This document shows, piece by piece, positions 25,430 through 36,655 of a stretch of DNA of 64,000 nucleotides. The notes below the pieces were generated by a model. The model worked only from the letters and a program-made list of their open reading frames with translations, was not told the DNA's origin and made no database searches. Position 1 is the stretch's first letter. The number at the start of each line of letters is the position of its first letter. The translations under genes were made by a program, and so were the position numbers. This DNA is from Trichobilharzia szidati. Its lineage: Eukaryota; Platyhelminthes; Trematoda; Strigeidida; Schistosomatidae. The stretch spans positions 101,135,256 to 101,199,255 of the forward strand of contig OX235271.1 of the NCBI GenBank assembly GCA_944472155.2, given 5' to 3'.

Positions 25430-26110
25430 ATCCAAACGTTTCATTGAACTTATATCCTCATGATTTTGTAAAGGAGAATAAAATCCCCCTGCCACAGATT
25501 TATCCAGGAACACCTGATCGAATCTAGACACCAAGCTAACCCACGAAGGAACTTCAAAGTTATCAACAGAATACATGGAAATCTCGCTTAAAGAACAAGA
25601 ATCAAACTTCTTCAAACTACAGAAGCAATGGTAATTCACATGTTGAAACCTGAACTTCGCATACAAAAAAAGTTCATTCAGTCATTAAATCTACAATGGA
25701 CCTAATCTGTCTTAACACCAAACATGCAATGTTTGTTCTTTTGTTTCTGAATTGTATAATTTTCTTCCCCCACCTCCCATCAAATCTCTACCCCTTATTA
25801 CCACTGTTGTTAACTTGACTCTCAATTCAAATTTTAGCTGGATTCTACTCAACCCCGTCAATCACATTACGTCACTCAAGTTATTTAATTTAATTTTAGT
25901 TTCCACCCGATTAAAGCTTTCTACATTATGCGATCTGTTACCTAAAACTTACAAATGTAATGAAACATCTTCGGAAATATTCCTTTTGTTGCTAAAAGAA
26001 TTTACTATATGTATGCAATTGTACAGCTTGAGAATAATATCGCTGAAAAGAGTAACTCTTCTCTGAACACCTTTTCTTTTATATGACTCAATGGGGATTT
26101 TCAAGTTGCT
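25430..26110 (+). pseudogene. PLE-2 C-terminal and 3' remnant
   Basis: Around 25490-25690 the translation (with one internal stop) reads NFKVINRIHG and later KPELRIQKKFIQSLNLQWT, which matches the C-terminus of the 21052 and 61656 PLE proteins. The 3' region that follows ends in a segment (GTACAGCTTGA...GAAAAGAGTAACTCTTC) homologous to 22190-22235. It abuts the unrelated PLE-3 remnant on its left. Confidence 0.65.
26034..26070 (+). ncRNA. Hammerhead-like motif at a PLE 3' end, decayed
   Basis: CAGC, TTGAGAA, a short spacer, GAAA, then a stem III formed by AAGAG and CTCTT around TAA, and C17. Stem III and GAAA are kept from the 22193 motif, but the CTGANGA box has eroded to TTGAGAA. Confidence 0.35.
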
Positions 26111-27764
26111 TAAAATAGACTAATTATACTCAATTCTCTGATGTGAAATAAAACAGAATAATATATCAGGCTAAAACAGGTTAAGATGGTAATATACTTA
26201 CTGCAAAAGAACATGTTATATACATTTAACTAGTAAACTGGAGATGATTGACACTAAATTTTTAGCGTAAGTGGTTTTAGCATAAGTGATTTTTCCAGTA
26301 GAGCGGCTCTAATTACTTTGACTGCACTGTGGTAGGTGGGTAGGCAGTTGTGTAAATGGTGCATACGGTTGAGTAAGAAGTGTAACTTGTTATTATTATT
26401 ATTTTTGTATATTTAATGAGTTGTGCAGAAACAAGCACACAGGTTGTTTATCCTTAAAGTAACCTACCACTTGATTACAAGGGGTATGTAATTCATTGTA
26501 ATTTGTTATTCATTTAAATTTTTAAAGAAATATGAAGCACTTCTTCACTGAAAAATTCAAAGAGGTTTTTAGATTACATGATTGACTTTCAATGTGGTGA
26601 TGTTCAACTCTTAGGTTTACACTACTCTCATCTGCCTGGATAAAAATCGAATTACACAAGGTAGATACTACCTACACTGCATCTGAATTAAGTCAATCAA
26701 TATTCATTTCATATTTAAGAATCAGTCATCAGAATATAACCAATACTATGTGATGCATCCTCCTCCAAATTTAATTAAAGAATGTAGATCACAGCATACA
26801 ATATGACTGGTGTGCTAAATGAATTAACACTTTTATGAACATGGATAAATAATAAAAAGACTATTTATAAGTCAGAAAGTTGACAGTCAGTGGAAATTGT
26901 TAGCCGACTTCTAGGGTAATGCTTTCAGTATGTTACACTTCTCAGCATCTCAAAACCACAGTGAAGATTACGACTAAAATGCAGTTGAAATCGTCACCAC
27001 AGATGAAATCACACTGAAAAACATTTCCAAGTCAAATGTGTGTTTGAAAGTGACTAGTATATAAACTTTGATGATTGCTGACAACCTTGAGGAAGCTTTG
27101 TACTCTATTTCTAAACTAAAAAAGAACTAACTGTAATTGTTGAGTATCACTTCCAGTGAGGATTCGGTTAATTAATTAGGAATTAAGACAAGTATAAGGT
27201 ATAATCAAATTAATAGAAATCAATAAGTAATTACATCAGCTATGTGAAATTCAGTTTGTTAATGAGTCTAATTCTTACTAGTTTAAACCTGTCTTATTTC
27301 ATTTGCCTAATAATTAGTACCTGGATCATAAAATAAAAATAAGATTGTATAGATTGAAAGTCGGGTGAAAGCAAGAAGTGTTCAGATTTCATAAAATAAC
27401 TACAGACAAGTACATAAATCATATTCACAAAGTATTTTCTTTTTATGCTACTTATAACTTGCTTAAAATATGGTCGAAAATTTTAGTTGATCAGAGGATT
27501 TCAAAATGAGCATAAAACCTTTCAGTGCTTCGTCTTCACAAGGCGTTGTTCTGTCATTTAGACTGATGACAAACGAATGCTTCAGTGTTAAACTGGATAT
27601 AACTGTAAATATGAATTCGCATAGGAGAGGTTGACAATCATGCTAATTTAAATTCTTACTTTTAATTAATAAGAAGTGACAATGTGACAGCTGTTTGACT
27701 TCACGGTCCTTAAAGTGAGAACATTCCACGAATATTGTAGGACCTGCAAACCACTTACAGTGAG
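26111..27764. other. No gene seen
   Basis: Plain A+T-rich sequence with an ATT run near 26390. Confidence 0.45.
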
Positions 27765-27990
27765 ATTATAAGTTTCCAGATCATAGGTGTTACGAACTTC
27801 CTGGAATAATTTGAGCGCCGAGTCAGACTGATTCATTATAAATTATTTAAATTAATCCCAGCGTATTAAAAAAAATCGCTGTGTAAGCCGAAAATCCGAA
27901 TAAATCTGCTGAAGAAGCTGTGGCTTACACAGCGAAACGTTCAGAAAAATCTTGTTTCTTAACACACTGGGATTAATTTAAATAATTTAT
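27765..27990. repeat. Foldback repeat with a hammerhead
   Basis: Inverted arms CATTATAAATTATTTAAATT (near 27833) and their complement (ending near 27984) extend through ATCCCAGCG.../...ACTGGGAT. Inside lies a second inverted pair, CGCTGTGTAAGCC and GGCTTACACAGCG. The right inner half is a complete hammerhead-like motif (27905-27945) and the left inner half is the complementary piece of its stem II. The left flank (AATAATTTGAGCGCCG... near 27805) recurs at 36220. I cannot assign it to a coding element, but the layout matches the PLE foldbacks at 37584 and 53394. Confidence 0.6.
27905..27945 (+). ncRNA. Hammerhead ribozyme variant
   Basis: TCTG (stem I), CTGAAGA (27909-27915), one extra A, stem II GCTGTG/CACAGC with a 5-base loop, GAAA (27934-27937), self-complementary ACGU as stem III, U17 at 27941, and CAGA closing stem I. 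All conserved core bases are present. The only irregularity is the extra base between A9 and stem II, also seen at 53921. A four-base self-complementary stem III predicts cleavage as a dimer. Confidence 0.6.
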
Positions 27991-28387
27991 AATGCACTTC
28001 CAATAAGGTTTCATAATCATCGGGTGTTTTCGTTCTTACTTTATGTACAAACCTGAGGCAAAGGTAAGTGAGTTGAGAATGAAAATCGAGGGCCAGTAAA
28101 TAAACTGTAATAGAAATAATGATTTATTGGCTTAAGCATTCAACTTCCAATCAATGGGTCCTTGATGCAAATCTCACTGCACCTGCTTCAGCCAGGGTAA
28201 CCGAGTAGCGTTAGCAGGCCTCACAAAATAAATGTGACAAATGGCCTAACACATGAAAAATCTGCTGCAGGTAACCAAGATCAAACAAAAACAACAACAG
28301 TTACCTAAACTCTTAAATATCTGCCTCAAAACATGCCAATTCTTAGCTCCATCACTTGCAAGTCGGTAATTAAATACCTCTGAATAG

Positions 28388-28867
28388 TTTTCTATAGTTG
28401 GTTTGTAAGGATTAGTTTTGTTTTTACGAGGTGATCACGGATTGAAATCAGTTAGAGAACCATTGAAAAAAGAAAATTAATCCTTACAAAATAAATACTG
28501 AAAATTAATCTGATGCTAGCTAGTGCCTTGCTACAGGATGAAGTTTCTTGGAGTTCTAGTGAGAAGTCGTGACCAGTGAGGTCCATCCAGTCAAGTGTGA
28601 GGATGGATGTTCCACCGATGACATTGGTTGGTGGTCGCACTACATCACGAATTCTTAGAAGTTAGAATTCACGGGCTGGCCATTGAATCGGGTTCCAGAG
28701 GCGGAATGGTCTACAAGCTTGCCTTGTAACCGAAGGTCCCGGGTTTGAACCCCTGTGGTGGGTGCGTACTGTCGATGATTCCCAAACTAGGATAAAACAG
28801 CTGTCCAGCACTCCCGGGTTTTTAATGGTTCTCTAACGGATATCAATCCGTGATCAACTTGTGAAAA
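28388..28867 (+). mobile_element. F1 tRNA-hammerhead repeat, complete insertion
   Basis: A 12-base direct repeat with one mismatch (ACCTCTGAATAG at 28376, ACCTCTGTATAG at 28868) bounds the element. The ends are inverted arms (TTACGAGGTGATCACGG near 28421 and the complement near 28845). The interior has a tRNA-like part (A-box relative near 28705, box B relative GGTTTGAACCC near 28743) followed by a damaged hammerhead: CGATGATTCC, intact AAACTAGGA, TAAAAC for GAAAC, and AGCTGTCC kept. The outer left piece (TATAGTTGGTTTGTAAGG) is the F1 tail in reverse. Confidence 0.75.
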
Positions 28868-29380
28868 ACCTCTGTATAGTATCAAAAGTCTCTGTAGTTT
28901 GTTTTTAGTATGAAGAATGATTCCATGTTGTGTTATGTTTATTACTGGATAGGCATAATTTAGTACATCCCATTTTCTCATTGGACTACTGACTACTTAA
29001 ATACTGATATGGCGAATGAAAACAGCTGGATTACTCAGGGTTAATTACAAAGTGTAGCAGTTTAACTATACGGCTTACACATTATACCTCCCAAGAGATC
29101 ATCATGGAACACGTTCTATTTTACATTCAACCCTGTAATAAATAAAGCAATTTACCACTCATTTTCAGAATATTTTGAAAATAAGTTGTTGACATAATAC
29201 AAGATCTCTTTCTTTATAACTAAGCGACCAGACTTTATGTATCAAAACTTTCGTCGATATTACTATCTATTTAATTCAATTTGCACCTTTCCATTGATTG
29301 ATTGAACCGAAGTGCTCGGCCTCAGGTTGACATGTCGGCTCCTTATGCAGATGCTTCAACGATGTCTGATTATTTAATCT
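28868..29380. other. No gene seen
   Basis: A+T-rich spacer without recognisable features. Confidence 0.45.
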
Positions 29381-29592
29381 GAAGTAAATTGGTGGATGGT
29401 GACTAGCAATGGAATCCAGGATGCGCATCTCGTCCTATTCGTGACCCGTCAGATGGATGCACCTGCATTCCCCAGTGAGTGTTACTGTTCCCACTGATTG
29501 TGGAATGCAGGTACATCTTGGTGACCAGTCTCAAATGGGATAAAAGGCGTATCCTAGATTCCACTACTGGTCACCATCCACCAATTTACTTC
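29381..29592. repeat. Sm-alpha-type foldback with two hammerheads
   Basis: The ends GAAGTAAATTGGTGGATGGT (29381) and the exact complement (ending 29592) bound two opposed Sm-alpha units. Minus unit: CTGACGG (29446-29452), AATAGGAC, GAGA for GAAA, GCGCATCCTGGATTCC. Plus unit (about 29500-29570): ATCTTGGTGACCAG, CAAATGGGA, TAAAA for GAAAC, GCGTATCCTAGATTCC. Both cores have lost invariant bases, while the arms are well kept. Confidence 0.7.
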
Positions 29593-30124
29593 AAGATATC
29601 ATTCCTTGTTTTGCCGGTAGCAGTTCAGGTTTATAAGACAAATGAAGGTTCAAAGATGGATGGTAACAGTTTTTTCACAAATATAGGTTTCTCCGATAAT
29701 TTCTTTCTAAAGTCTCATAAACTCGACGACATACAACTTAGGTGATGAAAATACCCGACCACGAACAACAAACATCAATTATCACAGTGGGAAAAATCTA
29801 AAAGAATTCATATCGTTCACTTTTAAAATACAGAATAAGCCTATGAGGATGCTAAACCTAGGCAGGGCGGGAAGGGGAAGAAGGATAGACGATCATTACT
29901 CTAAAATCAATGAGATGGTTTACAGCACTTATCGCAAGGAAAAAGACCAAAGTTTTTAACACTATCTTATAGTTAGTGCTTGTATGCAAGTCATAGAGCT
30001 GGTGCGTCAGTGAATGCATTTCTAACACGCCACTGCAGACTTTCATCACTACCACTCCTTGCTGCATCCTGAATATCACATAGCAAGCAGGAAAGAATAA
30101 GCAAAATATAACTGTGGTAGTGCA
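29593..30124. other. No gene seen
   Basis: Short overlapping frames on the minus strand (29858-30264) have no recognisable motif. Nothing else is supported. Confidence 0.4.
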
Positions 30125-30395
30125 GCAAACCACTCAAAATGTATTCCAACAAAAGGAAATGGAGGTAGGTCAGACGTGAGCTGGAAAAGCTGTCGAATAA
30201 CGTCACAAGCCAGGCCCAGAATGCAACTCGAACAGGCTTCTGAGAGTGACATGGAGGAGATCATGTGAACAGGAAAAGCGGTCGTGCAGCCGGTTAAAAG
30301 AGATGGTTCAGAACTGAGTGCAACAGAAATGTTCTGCTGAAGCCATATGTTCTACTCAGAATGCAGGGAATGAATACTAATAATCCTAGTGAGGA
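30125..30395 (+). pseudogene. RTE retrotransposon 3' end, decayed
   Basis: Frames broken by stops give KEMEVGQT (for KWRWIGHT) near 30157, LRVTWRRSCEQE near 30240, and a tail ending AEAICSTQNA near 30335, with AATACTAATAATC as the terminal repeat. It is a diverged relative of the 8530 copy. Confidence 0.6.
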
Positions 30396-31284
30396 AAGCA
30401 TCAATTATATACCAATTTCTTAGTTATGGAAATAGTTTTTGAAAAACGCTAAGCTAATACCATGATTTACTTACTATATGAAAGAAGTAACACTAACTAA
30501 GTGGTACTTATAATACTGATTTTTTGTATCTGTTGAATGTACACTTTGAAGACTGAGGAATTTCTGGCTGTTCTTATAATTTAGTTACTAAATCATACAC
30601 AAAACTAAAACTGATAATTTGAGTTATTGAGACTTGATTTATTTTGTGAACATTAAGCTGAAAATAGCGATGCCTGGAAGTTGTATATCCACGGAAATTC
30701 ATCACCGAAAAATCCCAGTCTGACAAAGAAACACTTGTAGAGTTAGTCTTTCTTAACAACTGTGCAGCTGAATTCAGTTCCGAAGAAAATTAAATTGAAA
30801 TGAGTAGGATTTTACGCGCCACTAAGTGAAATAAAGATTCATTTTTTCAGAAACAAATTGCTGACGAGCAACGACAACCCTTATTAAACGAATAATAATT
30901 TAAGCAAAATATCATGATTAAAGGGTTTTACAAGTATAAATTGTTGGCATATAACATATTAATTTGTTTATTAGATATATCACACACATTGTGAAACAGT
31001 ATTGTTGACTGGATGACAGAGTTTCGAACACAATTTATTGTTCATAATCATATCAATTATAATCACACAACTTCGAAACCTCCGTTTTATATTTTTCTTT
31101 ATTCTTCCCTATTCATTGTAGGGGTAGTGGGATTTTCCAGATGTCTGGGTGGACAGGTGTTAAATCATTCCTATTACACGTATTTGTAGCTGATTCGATA
31201 AATAAACCTTTCTTATCAATCTCTCCCTCCCCCTGTTACTTAGATTTTAAACCTTCTCTTATCCCATCCTATTTATGGTTGTGT
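30396..31284. other. No gene seen
   Basis: A+T-rich spacer without recognisable features. Confidence 0.45.
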
Positions 31285-31870
31285 GTAATTGCATGCAATG
31301 AGTGCTGTAGTTAACTATTTCCAGATTTCATATCTTGCTAGGGTCAAATAATCTAGATTTTGCTAGGTTTTTATGCTCCTCTAGTCTGACTGACACCGTT
31401 CTGCTACTTTGACCTATGTATTTGACCTGACAGTCATTCCAGTAGGGTACTAGATAAACTAAATTGTTTGTTTAATTGGCTCCACAGAATCCTTTAACCA
31501 ACGAAGCTTGTTTCTAATTGAGTTTGTAGGTTTGAATGCCACTTCTATTCCTGCATTGTTAAGAATTCTCCTTAAGGTTTCCGAGGTTCTTTCTTTGTAT
31601 GGAAGTATTACTGATGATTTATATTCCCTATTGCTGGTGCTGTCATTATCCTGCGCATGTTTTGACATGCGTGTCGTCATTAACGTTATTATTATTGTCA
31701 CTATCACTACTATGATTATTAATTTTATTTTTACATTTTCCCACATACTTCCAAATTAATTTATCAGGGTAATTATTAAGTTTTAAAGCTTCTCTTATAT
31801 GCTTCACTTCCTGTCTTAGATTTTTCTTGGTATATCACTTACTTTTCACTGACTATTATCCTAACATAAT
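31285..31870 (-). pseudogene. Penelope-like element, thumb and GIY-YIG region, another lineage
   Basis: Minus-strand translation starts near 31825 with KKNLRQEVKHIREALKLNNY, the linker helix of PLE proteins. It continues through an open frame (31459-31746) with VILPYKERTSETLRRILNNA and FKPTNSIRNKLRWLKDSV, the region before the endonuclease. After a stop and a frame shift, VKYIGQSSRTVSVRLEEHKN (31378-31437) supplies the GIY-YIG core. The RT palm is absent. An Asp/Asn-rich insert lies between helix and thumb. It differs from PLE-1, PLE-2 and PLE-3. Confidence 0.75.
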
Positions 31871-32810
31871 TAATCTTAATTGTCATTCTAATGATAATTA
31901 AATTATACGAAAACTCAGTCTGACATCTCCTCAGAAAAAATATTATGAATTCCAGGCAAATCCAAACTGAGACTATCTCTACCTAACTAAATATTGTTCT
32001 GAAAGCAACTTGGAGACAACAGTGAATTGTTATTCACTAAACAAAGGATAAAAACTAACACTACAGTAGACGAAATTAAAAACAGCACTAAACGCTTGTG
32101 TATTTCAAAACATGACTACGGTTTGCTCCTAAAATTTCCCTGATTGCAGTAAACGTGGATAATTACAGTGTTTAGGGAATAATGGGTAAAAGGTAAGGAA
32201 AATAACGCCTTAAGCACAAGTTAATTCAAAGTACAGCATTCAATTATCTCATCCTGATAATGACTTTTGCGGGTGCGTTTTTTTCTGTTTAGCTCCATCT
32301 GCATAATGAAATTTTAAAAAATCACTTATGTCCAACTAATTTTACCTTCGTTATAAATTAGCAATTAAAAGCATAGTGTTGGGAAATCGTCAGACCAGTA
32401 ATAGTGAAGCGAATAAGACTACAAAAGAACAGATCTAATGTTTTTTTCGAAACTACTGACATTTAAAAGATCATAAATCTTACGTTCATTTCACGTTTTG
32501 CAAATATTACTATTTACTTTGTCTACGGTATGCTTTTCCATTCGTTGTCTCCCGTTTTTCAGGTACTTCGCAGAGTTGCAGCTATTGTATATTTCTTCAG
32601 TGATGGCTTTTCCAGTAATATTTGAATTGTCTTTTCCTCTGCAATGGCACTACTCTACATATTACTTATTTCTACTTCTAACTAGCACACGTCACAATAG
32701 ATAGTGATGTACGACTGTAGTCTCAGCAATCATACTCTGTGTAAGATTCGAGTGCAATAATATCTGTGGAGAGTTTGTGCACTGGGAAAAATTTCAACAA
32801 ATTATACTTA
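31871..32810. other. No gene seen
   Basis: A+T-rich spacer. The last 11 bases are one copy of the F2 target-site duplication. Confidence 0.45.
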
Positions 32811-33365
32811 TTTTGATTGGACACTAGTAACTAGTGTGATGTGTCTAGTCCTTTCTTCGGTTCAGACTGAATTCTATCAGTCAGGTTTGCAATGTGGCCA
32901 CCATTCTAGGTAGCTCGCCATCACGGTGCACATTGATCTGATGATACTAGATAGTTGGAGGCAATCGGCCACAGGAAGCCTTGAAGCTAGATTTCGTGCT
33001 AGCTGGCATTCACCAGTCATCAAGGCGTATCTGCAACCTTGAAGGAACTGATGTTCCTTCTGAGATTCTGACTGATAGAATCCAGTCTGCACCAAACAAA
33101 TGACTAGACACATCACACTAGTTACTAGTGTCCAATCAAAGAATCCACTACAGTCCTGCAGGAGGTCAATCGCGAGCCCGAATAGCTCAGTGGTAACGCC
33201 TCTGACTACAGTATTCACCGGGTAACGCTGGTTCGAATCTCAGAAGGGACATGAGTTCCTTCAAGGTTGCAAATACGCCTTGATGACCTGCTGAGTGCCA
33301 ACGAGCACGAAACCTAGGTAAAGTAAGACTTCCTCTCGATTGCCTCCAACCATCTAATATCATCG
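32811..33365 (+). mobile_element. F2 tRNA-hammerhead repeat, complete insertion
   Basis: An exact 11-base direct repeat, AATTATACTTA, at 32800-32810 and 33366-33376 fixes both ends. The 5' part is a foldback: arm TTTTGATTGGACACTAGT, an inverted F2 tail, a minus-strand hammerhead remnant near 33000, and the complementary arm ending near 33140. A tRNA-like part (A-box AATAGCTCAGTGG near 33181, B-box GGTTCGAATCTC near 33230) and a plus-strand hammerhead follow. That hammerhead reads CTGCTGA (A6 lost), stem II GTGC/GCAC, and GAAACCTAGGT (33280-33320). The tail GCCTCCAACCATCTAATATC closes it. Confidence 0.8.
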
Positions 33366-33789
33366 AATTATACTTATGTTTCAGTGGATTTTTACACACA
33401 TTGATAAGTTTCTCATTCTTATAAGAAACCATTGGTAAGTAAAAATGCATTAGAATTAAACCAAAATCGTGTAATATACTCAAGGTATCTGGTGCGTTAA
33501 ACTCCATAGAGAAGGGTATCCAATAAGCTCGATTGCAGATTTTAGAAACACAATGACGTATATGCTATTGAGATTTCTGGTAACAACAATAAGATCAGCA
33601 CAAGACAAATCAAATGTTAGACTAGAGGATTCATTTGAAGCGGTAAAAACACTTAAAAACACTAAAATAAACGAGGGGGGAAATGCTAGTCAGCTTCCAT
33701 GTAAACAGTCTATGTACTAAAATATCTATTAAAATGACTATGGTCACACGAAAAACAAGACTAAATTAAGGTGATGATCTAAAGGGCAT
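33366..33789. other. No gene seen
   Basis: Short minus-strand frames only. Nothing supported. Confidence 0.4.
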
Positions 33790-34700
33790 AATACAATTGT
33801 CCATGGAAGAGATAACACGAGAGTTAGAATTCTGTCGAACAACAACGTGTTTCACGTTTGAAGAAAAGATTTACCAACAAAATAGAGGACCACCTATCTC
33901 ACTAACAACAGACGACATATTCATGGGTTTTCGGGGAGAAAATGCTCTTAAACTAACCATATCACCAATAAAATGTAGATGACACACTAGTAATAATGAA
34001 GAAGAATGATCTAGGGAAACATTTCTCGCGCATAAACAGTCATTCAGACTCAACAAAATTAACTATGGAAATAGAGAATAAGTGATTATCTATGCTAGAT
34101 TGTAAAATACAAAGAACGACCGATGGGGTCATAGAAGTGACAATTTATGGGTAAACAGTCCACTGTAAGAAATCTCTCGATTGTCGCTCAGCCTACTTAC
34201 TCACTGAAAAGAGGGTTAATACAGGGTCTTCCAGACGGAATACGTAGACTTACACCGGATGAACAAAGAAAAGAAACAAACATAAAATTGAAAATGCTAC
34301 TTAACAATCACCGTCACCTATCAAAGATAATGTAAAGAAGAAAATGAGTAAGAAAATTAAAGCAAAGAACGATAAAAAAGATTATTACGAAAAGGCGGTA
34401 GCACTTCCATCCAAGAAAGGCACATCAGAGGCAATTCAAGAAAAAGCAGTTATTCGAACCACATTTAAGCCAGCAAACCTAACTGCGAACAAACTAAACT
34501 GATCAAGGGATCCAGTTAAAAAATTGGACTAAAATAATACGATTTGCAACATATCTTGTGCTGATCACCAGTTAACTCTGTGAGGCAAAATTTTAGATCC
34601 CTCACAATAAGAGAGAACGAGCACAAATGTTTAGCCAAAGGTCAACCAGAGGAACAAGCGTACAATAATTCATCTATATTTTCAACAGTTATTTTGTAGA
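33790..34700 (+). pseudogene. Penelope-like element RT and linker, decayed, another lineage
   Basis: MEEITRELEFCRTTTCF (near 33802) followed by IYQQNRG and IFMGF corresponds to the region around RT motif B. DTLVIMKK near 33980 is the relic of the YVDD segment. KRGLIQGLPDGIR near 34210 corresponds to the SVKRGLI..L stretch after the palm. GTSEAIQEKAVIRTTFKPAN near 34410 is the thumb. Many stops and shifts separate these. The wording is closer to Poseidon-type PLEs than to PLE-1. An F1 repeat starts at its right edge. Confidence 0.7.
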
Positions 34701-34714
34701 GAGTTGATTGGTCT

Positions 34715-35065
34715 CAAGATTGACCACGGGTTGATATCAGTTAGAGAACTATTGAAAATCCGGGAGCACTAGACAGCTGTTTTGTCAAGTGGGGTCCACT
34801 CGGTCACGACTTAGGACGAATACTTGTCAATGACATCGGCTGGAAGTCGTGCTGAAACCACGAATTGGCTGAAGTTAGAATTCAAGGGCCATCCGATCGG
34901 GTCCCAGAGGCTGAATGGTCTATGAGCTTGTCTTATAACTGGAAGGTCCAGAGTTCGAACTCATGTAAGTGCCTACTGATGATGAGTCCCGAACCAGGAC
35001 GAAGTAACTGTCCAGTACTCATTAGTTTTTAATGGTTCTCTAACTGATAACAATCCGTGATCAAA
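34715..35065 (+). repeat. F1 tRNA-hammerhead repeat with inverted ends
   Basis: The arms GTTGATATCAGTTAGAGAAC (34731) and their near-complement (ending near 35063) bound a tRNA-like part (A-box relative near 34910, box B relative AGTTCGAACTC near 34950) and a hammerhead. The core reads GATGATGAG, stem II GTCC/GGAC, GAAG for GAAA, CTGTCCAGTACTC. It is damaged in the catalytic GAAA. Confidence 0.7.
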
Positions 35066-36194
35066 CTTGAAATTCATCTGTAACTGCACATATGCGGGAT
35101 GATAAACTTAAAATTGATTGGGACAAGATTTGTATTTTGAAATCCAGTATGAACAGATTGAAAGAAAGACAAATAATGGAATCTATATTCATTAATGTTG
35201 CCCCTATCAAATGCAACTAAGGTGACTCAGCAAAGCTATCAACAATCTGAAATATAATTCCGGACAAACAAAATGAATGGACTATATATATATAATTACA
35301 AGTTATAAATGTGTGAATTAAAAACAAATCCAACAGTTGGCGTGTAGTAGTAATTCTGCTTGAAATATTAACAAAATCAGAAAATTATCATTGTGTGTAA
35401 ACAACCGTTGAAATATAATTATAATTAATTAGACTGGAACATATTCGCAGTAGAATGGTAGGTAGTACTCGTTGTTGATTAAGATGTAAAATTTGATTCA
35501 CATTCAGAGACTGGAGGGAGAATTAACTATACAGTTTGTAACTTGAATGTTGACGAATGTATCACTAATTGTAGATGAAGACTTGAATTTCTCATTAAGT
35601 ATGGAAGTCAGTGTCATCAACTGCTACATTCCCTAACTTCTGTAAGTGTTCTTATTACCTATTTGTGAAGTTGACTACTGTGTACTGCTTTTGTGCTGTT
35701 AAGTTTCGACTGCTTCTGTTTCAAAAGATCTGTTGTTCTAGAAAGTGACCAAAATTTACGACAGTAACGAATGCCAGGTAAAAAGATTGTAGTATGGACA
35801 GCAATTATACTCATAATAAACAATATAACCTCAAATATATTTAATTCTTATTAACCACCCTAGCATGTCACAAATCTGAATCATCTTAGGAACTTCAAAA
35901 AGATTTCTACAAATTGCGTGAAAACATTTCTGCAGATGAGTGGTTCATTATGATCAAGTTATCATATTATCGGTATGTATTTTTTAAGTACGTACTAGCA
36001 CTATCAGAATTCAATATATAATTTAGGAATATTGTGAAGTAAACCACTGAGACATCTTAACAACCAAAGACCATTTTCGCTACTCCACCAAGCTTTGTCA
36101 TTTCTATCGGTAGTTTTAGTTGACTGAATGCTTATGTTGTTAGCATGGTAGACTGAACTTGACCAGCTTCTTCAATAGATGCCTTGTCATTATA
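35066..36194. other. No gene seen
   Basis: A+T-rich spacer with a short TA run near 35283. Confidence 0.45.
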
Positions 36195-36300
36195 AATATC
36201 CAGATCATAGATGTTGCAAATTTCCTCGAATAATTTGAGCGCCGTGTCAGATTGAATCATTATATAATTAATTAAAATAATCCTGGCGTGTTAAAAAATA
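36195..36300 (+). repeat. Partial copy of the 27.8 kb repeat
   Basis: AATAATTTGAGCGCCGTGTC, TGAATCATTATATAATT and AATCCTGGCGTGTTAA match 27800-27870 with scattered changes. It stops before the hammerhead portion, so it contains only the flank and one arm. Confidence 0.6.
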
Positions 36301-36424
36301 TATATATAATGATATTTTGTCGTGTCATTGAACTCAACATCAGATGTCTGTGAATGTTAAAATCTGTGAATTTTATCGATCGGCATCGTTCAAGTAATGC
36401 GGGATATATTAATCTATTGTTTGT

Positions 36425-36655
36425 ATTTTATTCCTTAACGTTCCGAGTGGAACATGGGACTTCAAACTAGGGCTTTGAATTTTCAGTAGCAGTGGTTTAA
36501 TTTTAATAGGTAGGGTTACTATCCTCACGCCCAACCTTCCTTCTTTACCGGCCTTAATACGGGTTTAGTGAGGTCTAGGAGTGTGTCGGCCGGGGATCAA
36601 ACTCTGTACCATATGCGTGGTTGGTGAGCGTTCCACTGAAGCACAAAATGCAGGA
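36425..36655 (-). repeat. F4 tRNA-like repeat
   Basis: Matches 39005 and 48590: TCCTTAACGTTCC, GAACATGGGACTTCAAAC, CCAACCTTCC, GGTTTAGTGAGG, then a tRNA-like end whose minus strand has the A-box region near 36640 and a weakened B-box (near 36598). No hammerhead core is visible. Confidence 0.65.
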
